The translations under genes and the position numbers were made by a program. The notes below the pieces were generated by a model. It saw only the letters and a program-made list of their open reading frames with translations. It searched no databases and was not told the DNA's origin. Of a stretch of 64,000 nt of DNA, positions 25,100 to 33,759 are shown piece by piece; position 1 is the first letter of the stretch, and each line of letters starts with the position of its first letter. The DNA lies in NCBI GenBank assembly GCA_048499435.1, contig JASNZW010000003.1:124001-188000 (forward strand), in the 5' to 3' direction. This DNA is from DAOTWC01 sp048499435 (GTDB taxonomy: Bacteria > Chloroflexota > Anaerolineae > Aggregatilineales > Phototrophicaceae).

Positions 25100-26893
25100 A
25101 TGCAGACGATTGCGCTGGAAGGGCCGCTGGCGGCCCTGCGCGAAGCTGAAATTCGCCTGATTAACGATATCGCTGCCGCGCTGGCCGAGATGGGTGAAGC
25201 CACCGCCGAGGACCGGCGCCGCTTGCTGGATGTCATCACGGACCTGCGCGACCTGTTTTTCCTGGTGGTCGTGATCGGCGAGTTCAACGCGGGCAAGTCG
25301 TCGTTCATTAACGCCCTGCTGGGCGACGATCTGCTGCCGGTGGGCATCACGCCGACCACCGAGGTGATCGAGCTGATGCGCTACGCAGAGGCGACTACAG
25401 GCAAGCCGCAACTTCGGGACGACGGCACGCGCGAGTGGGTGCATCCGGGTGTGGGCGCTCAGGGTGTGGCTATCGTGGACACGCCGGGAACCGGCTCTGT
25501 TTTTCAGCGGCATGAGGCGATCGCCAAGGAATTTCTGCACCGCAGCGACCTGGTGATCTTTGTTATTTCGGCTAAGCGCGCGTTCGCTGAGACCGAGCGC
25601 CTGTACCTGGAGCTGGCGAAGAATTACGGCAAGAAGATTATCCTGGTGGTTAACCAGATTGATCTGCTTCAGCCGCGCGAACAGGATGAGGTGCGCCGGT
25701 TTATCGAGCGGCAGGTGGACGATCTGCTCGACCTGCGCCCGCTGCTGTTCATGGTGTCAGCCAAAGAGGCGCTGGCAGCGCGCCGCGCCAGCGGCCCCGT
25801 AACCGGTGACCCTGGCGGCGTTGACGCGGTGCGCGCGCATCTGCGCGGGGTGTTCAACCAGGCCCCGCCGGCGAAGCAGAAACTGCTGGCGCAGCTTGAC
25901 ATGGCCGAGCGCGTTGTGCGCCGCGCGCAGCAGATGGTGCAGGGCAACGCTGACCTTGTCAGCGCCGACACAGCGAAGGTGCGCGATGTTGAGCGCGAGC
26001 TGGAGCAGCAGGCTGTTGGGCTGGATGCGCAGCTTGTCACCGCGCGCGCCGAGATCGAGCAGGTGTTTGAAGGCGTGCGCCAGCGCGGCCTGCACTTTAT
26101 TGACACGAACCTCTCGATTCGCAAGCTGGGGCGCGCGCCAAAGCGCGAGGCGCTGCAGGCGGAGTTTCAGGATGTTGTGGTGGGGCGGGCGCTGCGCGAT
26201 ATCAGCGAGGCGACGGACAATTACAGCAACGCGGTGGTGGACCAGAGCCGCCGCTACTGGCGCGGCATCATTGACCGCCTGAACCAGCTTCAGGACCTGC
26301 TGGAGCAGGAATTAAGCGGCCTGGACGCTGGCGTGTACGCGGAGCAGCGCGGGAGCCTCCAGGAGGCGATTCGTATCGCGGAAGCGGAGCTGAAGTCGTA
26401 TTCCAGCGGGCAGGTTGTGGGTGAAATGCAGCACGTTTTTGAAACCAACATGAGCGCGTTCACAGCCTCTACCGCCGCGGCGCTTGCCGGCCTGGTTGTG
26501 GCGCTGGTGGGCGCTGCCACGCCGGGGCCGCTGGTGGGGGCGGTGGGCGGTGTGGTCGCGGCCCCGCTGGCGCTGCCCGCTGTGCTGATCGGTACGCCGG
26601 TGGCGCTGGTCGGCGGCGGCCTGGCGCTGCGCTATTACCGCCGCATCTCGCGCCAGATGCGCTCTGATTTCAACGCGCGCATTGACCAGCTTGAGAAAAG
26701 CTACCGCGAGACGCTCACCGACCTGACACAAAAAGAGCGCAACCGTCTGACACAGTATGGCAAGCAGGTGCTTACGCCAATTTTCAGCCGCCTGGGGGTG
26801 CTGGCCCAGCGGTATGCAGGGCAGCAGGCGGCGCTGCGTGAACACCTGGACCAGATCGCCACGCTGCGCCAGGGCATCGAGAGAAGCCATTAG
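25100..26893 (+). CDS. Bacterial dynamin-like GTPase, second of a tandem pair
   Basis: 597 residues from ATG 25100; a TTG at 25079 would add seven. G1 'VIGEFNAGKSSFINALLG', G2 'GITPTTEV', G3 'IVDTPGTGSVFQRH' and G4 'VVNQIDLLQ'. The stalk is helical, with a hydrophobic hairpin (about residues 455-510, 'AALAGLVVALVGAATPG' and following) as the likely membrane-inserting paddle, and a C-terminal coiled coil. It is only distantly similar to the first copy outside the G motifs. Followed by an intrinsic terminator, so the response regulator and the two dynamins may form one unit. Confidence 0.88.
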   Translation: MQTIALEGPLAALREAEIRLINDIAAALAEMGEATAEDRRRLLDVITDLRDLFFLVVVIGEFNAGKSSFINALLGDDLLPVGITPTTEVIELMRYAEATTGKPQLRDDGTREWVHPGVGAQGVAIVDTPGTGSVFQRHEAIAKEFLHRSDLVIFVISAKRAFAETERLYLELAKNYGKKIILVVNQIDLLQPREQDEVRRFIERQVDDLLDLRPLLFMVSAKEALAARRASGPVTGDPGGVDAVRAHLRGVFNQAPPAKQKLLAQLDMAERVVRRAQQMVQGNADLVSADTAKVRDVERELEQQAVGLDAQLVTARAEIEQVFEGVRQRGLHFIDTNLSIRKLGRAPKREALQAEFQDVVVGRALRDISEATDNYSNAVVDQSRRYWRGIIDRLNQLQDLLEQELSGLDAGVYAEQRGSLQEAIRIAEAELKSYSSGQVVGEMQHVFETNMSAFTASTAAALAGLVVALVGAATPGPLVGAVGGVVAAPLALPAVLIGTPVALVGGGLALRYYRRISRQMRSDFNARIDQLEKSYRETLTDLTQKERNRLTQYGKQVLTPIFSRLGVLAQRYAGQQAALREHLDQIATLRQGIERSH

Positions 26894-26921
26894 CGGGACG
26901 GCTTCACTGCGCGAGTAAAGA

Positions 26922-26952
26922 CAGCAGCCAACCTGGCTGCTGCCTTTTCGTT
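26922..26952 (+). terminator. Intrinsic terminator after the dynamin pair
   Basis: Perfect 9-bp stem CAGCAGCCA (26922-26930) / TGGCTGCTG (26934-26942), a 3-nt loop, then CCTTTTCGTTT. A classical Rho-independent terminator 28 bp after the stop. Confidence 0.8.
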
Positions 26953-26979
26953 TCACCAGAATTGACAGCTTAAGTAAAT

Positions 26980-27005
26980 GTTAAATCACGTTAAAATGAT
27001 TTAAC
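26980..27005 (+). promoter_or_regulatory. Palindrome in the mgtC promoter region, possible operator
   Basis: Perfect inverted repeat GTTAAATCA (26980-26988) - 8 bp - TGATTTAAC (26997-27005), in a strikingly AT-rich patch of an otherwise GC-rich window. TTGACA (26962-26967) and TAAAAT (26992-26997) nearby could be promoter boxes, although their mutual spacing is too long. Centre is about 60 bp before the mgtC ATG, a typical operator position. Confidence 0.45.
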
Positions 27006-27050
27006 GGTAAACGGATTCGCGGGGCGGCGCTGACACGAAAGAGACAAACA

Positions 27051-27527
27051 ATGAGCCTGGAAGTTCAGCTCCAAGTTAGCGGCATGCTGGTGTTGGCGGC
27101 GCTGCTGAGCATGGTGATTGGCCTGGACCGCCAGTCGCATTCGCCCGCGGGGCTGCGCACACACATGCTGGTGGGCGTGGGCGCGTGCCTGTTCACGCAG
27201 CTTTCGATTCATGGCTTTGCGAACACCGGCGATTCAGCGCGGGTCGCGGCGCAGATCGTGTCTGGCGTCGGCTTCCTGGGCGCTGGCACCATCCTGCAGC
27301 GCAAGCAGGGTGTCCAGCATCTGACAACAGCGGCAAGCATCTGGGCGACGGCGGCGGTGGGGATGGCCGTTGGCGCGGGCGCGTGGTTTCTGGCGATCGT
27401 GGCAACGCTGGTAATCTGGTTTATCCTGGTGATTATGCGCTGGGTGCGGACACGCTGGTGGACCCCACCGCGCGCTGCTAAAGCTGATTTGGACAACGAC
27501 ACGCCGGGCAAAAATGGCGATTCCTAA
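27051..27527 (+). CDS. MgtC/SapB family membrane protein
   Basis: 158 residues, about four membrane helices. Family signature: 'LSMVIGLDRQSHSPAGLRTHM' at the first cytoplasmic loop (Arg and Glu/Asp pattern of MgtC), 'QIVSGVGFLGAGTILQRK' and 'GVQHLTTAASIWATAAVGMA'. MgtC-type proteins are linked to magnesium limitation, F-ATPase control and acid stress in other bacteria; the Chloroflexota role is unknown. It has its own AT-rich promoter region with a perfect palindrome, so it is probably regulated individually. Confidence 0.9.
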   Translation: MSLEVQLQVSGMLVLAALLSMVIGLDRQSHSPAGLRTHMLVGVGACLFTQLSIHGFANTGDSARVAAQIVSGVGFLGAGTILQRKQGVQHLTTAASIWATAAVGMAVGAGAWFLAIVATLVIWFILVIMRWVRTRWWTPPRAAKADLDNDTPGKNGDS

Positions 27528-27536
27528 CGCGGCAGG

Positions 27537-28577
27537 TCAGCCAAGCCCGTGAACGCGGCGGGCGTAGGCGATAACTGCGGTTATGTCGGGCGGCGCAGGC
27601 GCTGCCGCCGAGCCTAGCGGGTCGCTTATGGCGCTGTCGCCCAGCAGCAGGTGGGCGATGTTGCGGACGCCGTGCGCCAGTGCGTCGAGGTTGTACCCGC
27701 CCTCAAGCACGAAAATGATTTTGCCGGCGCACAGGCTGTCAGCCATCGCGATCAGCTCGCGCGTGAGGCGCGCGTAACCGGCCAGGCTGAGCGCCATACC
27801 GCCCAGCGGGTCCGCCCAGTGGGCGTCAAAGCCTGCTGAAACCGCTACCAATTGGGGTTGGAAGCGCTGCGCCAGCGGCCAGATAATGGCGTCACACAAG
27901 GCGGCGTAGCTGGCGTCGCCGTGCCCGGCGGGCAGCGGCAGGTTGACGGTAAAACCGCGCCCCGCGCCCGCGCCTGTGTCCTCGAACGCGCCAGTTCCGG
28001 GGTAAAAAGGGTGCTGGTGGGTTGAGATAAACAGCACACCCGGATCGTCATAGAAGGCGTCCTGCGTGCCGTTGCCGTGGTGCACATCGTAGTCAACAAT
28101 CAGGACGCGCTCCAGGCCGAAGGCGCGCCGCGCGTGCTGGACCGCGAGCGCGACGTTGGCCAGCAGGCAGAAGCCCATTGGGCGGGCGGCGGTGGCGTGG
28201 TGGCCGGGTGGGCGGACGACCGCCAGCGCGTTAGCGGCGCGGCCCGCCAGCACCTCATCCACCGCGCCGGCAGCGCCGCCAGCGGCCAGCAGCGCGATAT
28301 CAAACGAGGCCGGCCCGGCATATGTGTCAGGGTTGAGCAGGACCAGCCGGTCAATTGACTGTGTGATGCGCCGCAGTTCCTGGATATAAGCGGGATCATG
28401 AACGGTGTGGAGCAGGTCGAGGTCCGCCGGGACGGCGTCGAGCGCGTGCATGCGGGCGCGCAGGCCGGCGTTATCCAGCTCGCGCCAGATCGCCTGGATG
28501 CGACCGGCGTGTTCCACGTGGCCCGCGAGCGTGTGTTCAGCGCAGCGTGGGTGCGTGATGTAAGCGGTAACGGCCAT
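27537..28577 (-). CDS. Histone deacetylase-family protein (class II type, AcuC/HDAC-like)
   Basis: 346 residues of the arginase/deacetylase fold. Zinc hydrolase that removes acyl groups from lysines, polyamines or similar amides. Motifs: 'RPPGHHATAARPMGFCLLAN' (charge-relay His pair), 'VDYDVHHGNGTQDAF' (zinc Asp and His), 'SAGFDAHWADPLGG' (zinc Asp) and the catalytic Tyr in 'FVLEGGYNLDAL'. All catalytic residues are present. It converges with mgtC. Substrate cannot be deduced; acetylpolyamine amidohydrolase activity is an alternative to protein deacetylation. Confidence 0.9.
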   Translation of the reverse strand: MAVTAYITHPRCAEHTLAGHVEHAGRIQAIWRELDNAGLRARMHALDAVPADLDLLHTVHDPAYIQELRRITQSIDRLVLLNPDTYAGPASFDIALLAAGGAAGAVDEVLAGRAANALAVVRPPGHHATAARPMGFCLLANVALAVQHARRAFGLERVLIVDYDVHHGNGTQDAFYDDPGVLFISTHQHPFYPGTGAFEDTGAGAGRGFTVNLPLPAGHGDASYAALCDAIIWPLAQRFQPQLVAVSAGFDAHWADPLGGMALSLAGYARLTRELIAMADSLCAGKIIFVLEGGYNLDALAHGVRNIAHLLLGDSAISDPLGSAAAPAPPDITAVIAYARRVHGLG

Positions 28578-28676
28578 TGCGAGTTAGCCTGCTGATTGAT
28601 TTCTGGTTGATTGTGGCCGTGAAACGGCCGGCGCGCAAGCAGCCCGCGGTGTTATGAGTTCGAGGGAGGCTGTATA

Positions 28677-30101
28677 ATGAATCCCAACCCAAGGCATAAC
28701 CCTCGCCGGCGCGCCGCACGGCAGTCTCATTCCAGTCGGCGTCTTGATTCACTGCTTATGAGCTTTGGCGGGAAGCAGAAAAGGGGCAGGGGCGAGATTA
28801 TGCAGTATGAACGTTTGGTGCAGTGGGCCGCTGAGGTGTGGGAACAGCGCTGGCCTGGCCGCGATTACGTGACGGTCTGGGCGTCACCTGAGTGCAGCAA
28901 TATGGTGGCGCACAACCAGGTTAAGCCTGGCAGGCGGCTGCGCGGCAAAGCCCGTTACGAAGGACGTGAGCCGCTTGACTGCCCGGTGGTGATTCCGATC
29001 AGCGATTACGGCGTGCGCGGGCAGCTCACCGTGCTGATGGCTGCCGCTGGCGCATACGCCTTCCGCTTTACGGTTGGCGACGGCGAGCCATTTGAGGTCA
29101 TTTACGCCAGCGCATATTTCGACGACGATGTGCAGGACCTGACGGCTATCGCGCTGCTGCCTGCCGACCGGCTTGAAACCTGGGCCGCCTTTGAAGCGGC
29201 CTGCGCGCGCGCCGTGCGGCCGCGCATCCGCCGCCGCCGCGATGTGTATATCATCGGCGGGACGGATTTATTTTTTGACCCCACGATTGATTGGGACGAT
29301 GTGATCCTGCCGGAGGACCTCAAGGGTGAGCTGCTTGAGGATATGGAGGCCTTTTTCGCGAAAGGCGTCCATATTTACCGCCAGCTCAAACTGGCCCCTT
29401 TCCGCAAACTGCTGCTGGCCGGCGCGCCAGGGACCGGCAAAACGATGCTGTGCGCTGCGATGGCGAAGCTGGCGATCGCTCAGCGGCGAGTTGTGGTGTA
29501 CGTGTCTGGTTCAGACCGCGATGGCGCGTCGTTCGAGAAAATTCAGCGCGCTTTACAGGCGGTGGCGGCGGCGCGTTACCCGGTCCTGTTGATTGTGGAA
29601 GAGCTGGATGCATACCTGCATAACGACGACAAGGCGCGCGTGCTTAACGTGCTGGACGGCATTGAGTCGCCGAATAACCCGCAGGGCGCGCTGCTGCTGG
29701 CGACCACTAATTACCCCGAAGTGATTGATGAGCGCATCGCCAAGCGGCCAGGGCGGCTGGACCGCATTTTCGTTATTCCGGCCATTCAGGATCACGAACA
29801 GGCTGAAGCGATGCTGCGGCACTATATGGCTGACCAGTGGCGGGAAGAGCATAACGCTGTGGTGGCGCAGCTTATCGGCCAGCCTGGCGCGTTCGTGCGC
29901 GAGTCCGCGCTGCACGCCCGGATGCTGGCCGCGCACGCGCACAGCACCGAAGTCACGCTGGACCTGCTGCAAGAGTCGGTGGACAGCCTGCTGCGCCAGA
30001 TGCGCGCCAACGGCGACTTTCTTCTGAATCGTCGCCCGATTGGGCTGGCAAACACCAAAGGCAGATCACCGCGGCCCGGCATACCCGGCCCGCTCCGCTG
30101 A
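28677..30101 (+). CDS. AAA+ ATPase (BCS1/YjoB-like architecture)
   Basis: 474 residues. GGGAGG at 28664-28669 supports ATG 28677. The N-terminal 200 residues are a domain of unknown type with 'IPISDYGVRGQLTVLMAA' and 'PRIRRRRDVYIIGGTDLFF'. The AAA module (about 215-420) has Walker A 'AGAPGTGKTMLCAAM', Walker B 'VLLIVEELDAYL' (Glu-Glu instead of Asp-Glu), sensor 1 'LLATTNYPE' and arginine fingers 'KRPGRLDRIF'. This resembles single-domain AAA chaperone or translocase proteins whose N-domain binds the substrate. Not in an obvious operon. Substrate unknown. Confidence 0.85.
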   Translation: MNPNPRHNPRRRAARQSHSSRRLDSLLMSFGGKQKRGRGEIMQYERLVQWAAEVWEQRWPGRDYVTVWASPECSNMVAHNQVKPGRRLRGKARYEGREPLDCPVVIPISDYGVRGQLTVLMAAAGAYAFRFTVGDGEPFEVIYASAYFDDDVQDLTAIALLPADRLETWAAFEAACARAVRPRIRRRRDVYIIGGTDLFFDPTIDWDDVILPEDLKGELLEDMEAFFAKGVHIYRQLKLAPFRKLLLAGAPGTGKTMLCAAMAKLAIAQRRVVVYVSGSDRDGASFEKIQRALQAVAAARYPVLLIVEELDAYLHNDDKARVLNVLDGIESPNNPQGALLLATTNYPEVIDERIAKRPGRLDRIFVIPAIQDHEQAEAMLRHYMADQWREEHNAVVAQLIGQPGAFVRESALHARMLAAHAHSTEVTLDLLQESVDSLLRQMRANGDFLLNRRPIGLANTKGRSPRPGIPGPLR

Positions 30102-30247
30102 CGCCGCCCGCGCCTGCACCTGTTCTGAACAAGCAGCTTCGAGCGCAGGTTAGAAGTATCTAACCGCCGCTGGCGCACGCCTGGCGTATGATGACTGTAA
30201 CAGTATTTTATACGCGCCTGGCGCGGATCAGCGAGGAAGGTGCATTC

Positions 30248-30967
30248 GTGATCGCACGTGGGTTAAAAATAGTTTTGATCGTGTTAGCGGTGGTGATGCT
30301 GCTGGCGCTCAGCCTGGCCCCGGCGGCGGCTCAGTCCGCATGCGGCACACATGTTGTGCGCGCTGGCGAGAATCTGTTTCGCATCGGCCTGCGGTACGGC
30401 GTGGATTACCGCACGCTGGCGGCCTTCAACGGCATCTACGACCCGGCGCGCATCTACGCCGGGCAAATCCTTCAACTGCCCTGTGCCGGCGCAGCGCCGT
30501 CTGTGCCGGTGCCAGCGGTGATCAACACGCAGGTGGTGATACCGGCGGCGGCGCTCCAGCCGCAGTACCTGCCATACTCGGTCCCCGTTCCCTATGTGTC
30601 GCCGGCTTACGCGGGCGGCTGGGGCAGCTATCAGCCGCCGTTGACCAACCACGTTGACTGCGCCGGTTTTCGCGCGACCTCGCCGGTGGACGGCTTCCCG
30701 CTGGGCACGGTAACGTTTTACTGGGACCCGCCGCGGTCGGCGGCGCTGGTGGCGCGCTACCAGGTGCGGGTGCTGAACGAGCGCGGGCAAACGGTGCTGG
30801 CGCGCGAGGTGCTCAGCCCCGGCCTCAACCTCACGGCGGACGCGGGGGTAGGCGCGTTTGGCCCTGGCAACCGGTTTTCGTGGTATGTGGTGGCGGTGAC
30901 GGCGGATAACCGCGTGTGCCAGTCGCAGGTTGTGTCTATCCCGCGCGAGTGGTCGTCACAGGGGTAG
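30248..30967 (+). CDS. Secreted LysM-domain protein
   Basis: 239 residues from GTG 30248. GAGGAAGG precedes this codon and it gives a clean signal peptide ('IVLIVLAVVMLLALSLAPAAAQS'), unlike the ATG at 30188. One LysM domain (about 33-77, 'HVVRAGENLFRIGLRYGVDY' through 'YAGQILQLPC') for binding peptidoglycan or chitin-like glycans. A Pro/Ala linker and a C-terminal beta-sandwich (about 135-239) with 'VTFYWDPPRSAALVARYQVR' that resembles fibronectin-type or CARDB-like modules. The 3' end overlaps the convergent membrane-protein gene by 32 bp. Confidence 0.85.
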   Translation: MIARGLKIVLIVLAVVMLLALSLAPAAAQSACGTHVVRAGENLFRIGLRYGVDYRTLAAFNGIYDPARIYAGQILQLPCAGAAPSVPVPAVINTQVVIPAAALQPQYLPYSVPVPYVSPAYAGGWGSYQPPLTNHVDCAGFRATSPVDGFPLGTVTFYWDPPRSAALVARYQVRVLNERGQTVLAREVLSPGLNLTADAGVGAFGPGNRFSWYVVAVTADNRVCQSQVVSIPREWSSQG

Positions 30968-32642
30968 CCAGCGCCGCGGCGCTGGCGGGCCTGGGCCGCA
31001 GGATGAAATAGCGGAAGCCGTTCAGTTCGATCACGTCGGTGTGGTCATAGGCGCGACCGATGGCCTGGAGGATGTGTTCGGGGTAGAACTGCGCGCGCAG
31101 AATGATCAGGCCGAAATCCTGGCGCTCGATCATCGCGACCAGCTCGCCGCCGTCGTACAGCTTTTTCTTGTCCAGGTTGAGAAGCTGCGTCGGGTTCGTG
31201 ATGACCTCACGCCCCGCCTGTACGCTGAAACCGGCTTCTTCGCTGAGGACTGGCTTGTCCGTCTGGCGCAGTAGCTCGACAATATGCCAGCCGGCAGCGG
31301 CGTCTGCCGCTGAGGTGAAGTGGCCGATGCTGGCGTAACCGCCAGGGTACTGGCCATCGGCGGTGCGCGCCGAGTCGTAGAAGCCGTTCAGGGCGTTGGG
31401 CTGAACGCGCAGAAGCTGCGCGATCTGGCGAAAGCCTGGTTCCTCAGTGGGCAGATGCAGCACCGCCCGCCCATAGCCGAGGTACAGCAGCGGGACAAGC
31501 AGCAGGCTGGCGGCGGTCAGCGCCGGGCTGTGCCGCCGCAGCGGGTCAACAAGGCGGCGGCTGAGGTAATTATCCGGGAACGACCAGCCGCCGGTCAGCG
31601 TGCGCGCCGCGAAGATGCCGCTCAGTACACAGACGGCGGCGATCGCGGTCGCGAAGTAGCTGTCGCCGCCGCCCCAGGTTCCCGACGCTGACCCGTTCAC
31701 CAGCAGCGCCAGCGCGAACCACACGCTGTAGAGCGAAAGCCGATCAAAGTACAGCTCGTAGAGCGCCAGCAGCGCCGCCGGCACGACGAGAAACCCGTGC
31801 AGGCTGAACCACTGGCGAAACAGGCTGACCGTCTGCAAAATCTGCAGGTCGTTGACGTTGGCCAGGATAGCCTGGCGCCACCATTCCCCGCCGGTGGCGA
31901 CGTTCATCCACACGAAGATCGCCGCGCCGACCACGCCCGCCAGCGCCGTCCACAGCAGCGCGCGCAGCGGCCCGCGCAGGAACAGGAACGCCGCCGCCGC
32001 CGCCAGCGTGACAGCGGCGAGCTGCTTGGTGTAGCCGGCGGCGACGATCAGCAGCGCGCCGGCCACCAGGGCGGCGCGGCGGCGGCGCGGGTTAGCGCTG
32101 TCTGGCGCGTGGGCGAGCACGACAACGGCCAGCATCTCAAACATCACCATGGCGGCATGCTGGCGGAACAGCGGCCCGATGTGGTAGATGGTGTTCGACG
32201 CCAGGTAGGCCAGGCCCGCCAGCGCCGCGACGAACAGGTAGGTGCGCTGGCCGCCGCGCCGCGCCCCCTCCCGGTAAACGGCATAGCCGATAGCGGCGGC
32301 GGTCACCAGCGTGCTCAGGAAACCGAGCAGGCGGCCATACCAGTAGGCCGGGCCGAACAGCCACACAAACGGCGCGGCTATGACGTGAAACAGCGGCGGG
32401 TAATTGCTTGAGTAGAAGGGATACGTTTCAGTATCTATGTAGGGCCAGCGCCCCTGGCTGAACAGCACCGTATCCACCAGCTCGAAGCCTTCGCCCTGGT
32501 CGTAGTCGAAGGGGAACTGCAGCAGGTTGGCGGCGTAAGCAACATACACCGCCAGGTAGAACACCAGCACCAGCAGGGCCGCTGCCAGCAGCAGGCGCTG
32601 CACGACGAGCAGGGCGGTGGGGTGTTTTGCCGCGCGCTGCAT
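30936..32642 (-). CDS. Polytopic membrane protein, GT-C glycosyltransferase-like (ArnT/PMT type)
   Basis: 568 residues from ATG 32642, chosen because it directly follows the stop of the 69-residue gene and begins a clean first helix ('ALLVVQRLLLAAALLVLVFY'). About 11-12 membrane helices. The first extracytoplasmic loop has acidic residues ('DYDQGEGFELVDTVLFSQGR') and 'YPFYSSNYPPLFH', as in GT-C mannosyl or arabinosyl transferases that use polyprenyl-phosphate sugars. The C-terminal 170 residues form an extracytoplasmic domain ('QIAQLLRVQPNALNGFYD'). It converges with the LysM gene. Donor and acceptor unknown. Confidence 0.75.
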   Translation of the reverse strand: MQRAAKHPTALLVVQRLLLAAALLVLVFYLAVYVAYAANLLQFPFDYDQGEGFELVDTVLFSQGRWPYIDTETYPFYSSNYPPLFHVIAAPFVWLFGPAYWYGRLLGFLSTLVTAAAIGYAVYREGARRGGQRTYLFVAALAGLAYLASNTIYHIGPLFRQHAAMVMFEMLAVVVLAHAPDSANPRRRRAALVAGALLIVAAGYTKQLAAVTLAAAAAFLFLRGPLRALLWTALAGVVGAAIFVWMNVATGGEWWRQAILANVNDLQILQTVSLFRQWFSLHGFLVVPAALLALYELYFDRLSLYSVWFALALLVNGSASGTWGGGDSYFATAIAAVCVLSGIFAARTLTGGWSFPDNYLSRRLVDPLRRHSPALTAASLLLVPLLYLGYGRAVLHLPTEEPGFRQIAQLLRVQPNALNGFYDSARTADGQYPGGYASIGHFTSAADAAAGWHIVELLRQTDKPVLSEEAGFSVQAGREVITNPTQLLNLDKKKLYDGGELVAMIERQDFGLIILRAQFYPEHILQAIGRAYDHTDVIELNGFRYFILRPRPASAAALATPVTTTRAG

Positions 32643-32643
32643 G

Positions 32644-32853
32644 TCAGGCGGGGGCGCTGCCCAGCGGCAGCAGAGAAAGGCCAGCCAGCGCCAGCAGCGC
32701 GGAGAACAGCAGCGCGATCTGCTGCGCCGGGCCAATGCCGCCCTCACGGCCTGCATCGAGAACATCAATGGCGATGATGGCGACAAAGGCCGCTGTGCCG
32801 CCGATTAGCAGCAGCCAGCCAAGCTGACGTTTGGTGAGCGCGCGGTTTAGCAT
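32644..32853 (-). CDS. Small two-helix membrane protein
   Basis: 69 residues with two hydrophobic helices (about 11-29 and 42-64), a basic start (MLNRALTKRQLG) and an acidic loop between the helices ('DVLDAGREGG'). It is immediately upstream of the GT-C-like gene on the same strand, with one base between its TGA and the next ATG, so the two are translationally coupled. It may be a small partner subunit of the transferase. No family recognised. Confidence 0.65.
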   Translation of the reverse strand: MLNRALTKRQLGWLLLIGGTAAFVAIIAIDVLDAGREGGIGPAQQIALLFSALLALAGLSLLPLGSAPA

Positions 32854-32948
32854 GGCGGCCAGTATACCAGTTCAGCGGCGCGCCTGAAACCCTGGCCGGA
32901 ACGTGTGCGTATACGATGTCAGATTGCGATGTGCATGAGGAACGCGGT

Positions 32949-33608
32949 ATGGATGAGGGGCTAAACGACCAACTGGCAAATGACGATGCGCGCGTGTCGC
33001 GGCTGTCGGCGACTGCGGCTGCGCCCGACGACGACGTTGTGCGCGAGTATGAAGCGCGCTATCGCGAGCCGCGCAAGGCCCGGCCCAAAGCGCAGGATTG
33101 GCCGCGCAGCTACAGCACTCTGCGCGTGTCTGACCAGGAACGGCTGTGGGCTGGCGCGGCGCACGCCAGCGCCTGGGTGACTTTGGCCGCCGCGTTCTTA
33201 ACGACTGGCTTTGCCATCCCGGTGACGGTTTTTGTGCCGCTGGTGATTTACTTCCTGTTCCGCAAGCAGTCGGACTATGTGGCTTTTCACGCGCTTCAGG
33301 CGTTTGTGCTCCAGCTTGTGGGCACGGTCGGCGCGCTGGCCCTGCTGACCTTTGGCGGCGTGCTGTGGGTCATTGGGCTGGTGATCGCGCTGCTGCTGGC
33401 GCTGGTCCTGGTCGGGTTTGTGCTGGTCCCGGTCTGGGGCATTGTGGGCGTGGCGCTGCTGCTGACCGCGCTGCTGATGCCGTTCGGCATGGTCCTGCTG
33501 GGGACTGTGGGCACGGTGCAGACTTACAACGGGCGCGATTACCGCTACCCGTACATCGCGCATTGGGTTGACCGCCAGCTCGCCGGCGGTTTTCTCAACG
33601 CGGTGTAA
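32949..33608 (+). CDS. DUF4870-like membrane protein
   Basis: 219 residues from ATG 32949, preceded by TGAGGAA; ATG 32916 is an alternative. Acidic, disordered N-terminus (about 1-70) with a basic patch ('YREPRKARPKAQDW'), then 'DQERLWAGAAHASAWVTLAA' and 'FLFRKQSDYVAFHALQAFVL'. The latter matches the 'W.mlaHls' and 'f...hA.qAl.fql' pattern of the DUF4870/Tic20-like membrane family. Four membrane helices follow, ending in 'YRYPYIAHWVDR'. Followed by an intrinsic terminator. Function unknown. Confidence 0.8.
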   Translation: MDEGLNDQLANDDARVSRLSATAAAPDDDVVREYEARYREPRKARPKAQDWPRSYSTLRVSDQERLWAGAAHASAWVTLAAAFLTTGFAIPVTVFVPLVIYFLFRKQSDYVAFHALQAFVLQLVGTVGALALLTFGGVLWVIGLVIALLLALVLVGFVLVPVWGIVGVALLLTALLMPFGMVLLGTVGTVQTYNGRDYRYPYIAHWVDRQLAGGFLNAV

Positions 33609-33633
33609 GCGCGCTGTCTCACGCTGACTGAAG

Positions 33634-33658
33634 GGGCGGCTGTGCTGCCCTTTTTTTA
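33634..33658 (+). terminator. Intrinsic terminator after the DUF4870-like gene
   Basis: GGGCGGC (33634-33640), TGT loop, GCTGCCC (33644-33650; one G-T wobble), then seven T (33651-33657). Textbook Rho-independent terminator. Confidence 0.85.
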
Positions 33659-33759
33659 TTGGTGCGCGCGCTGCGATATTTATTTCTCGGCGCTTACATG
33701 CTATTCTTGCCCGGCAGCGACACCCACTGACTAACAACCCACCCAGGAGCAGCAGCGCC

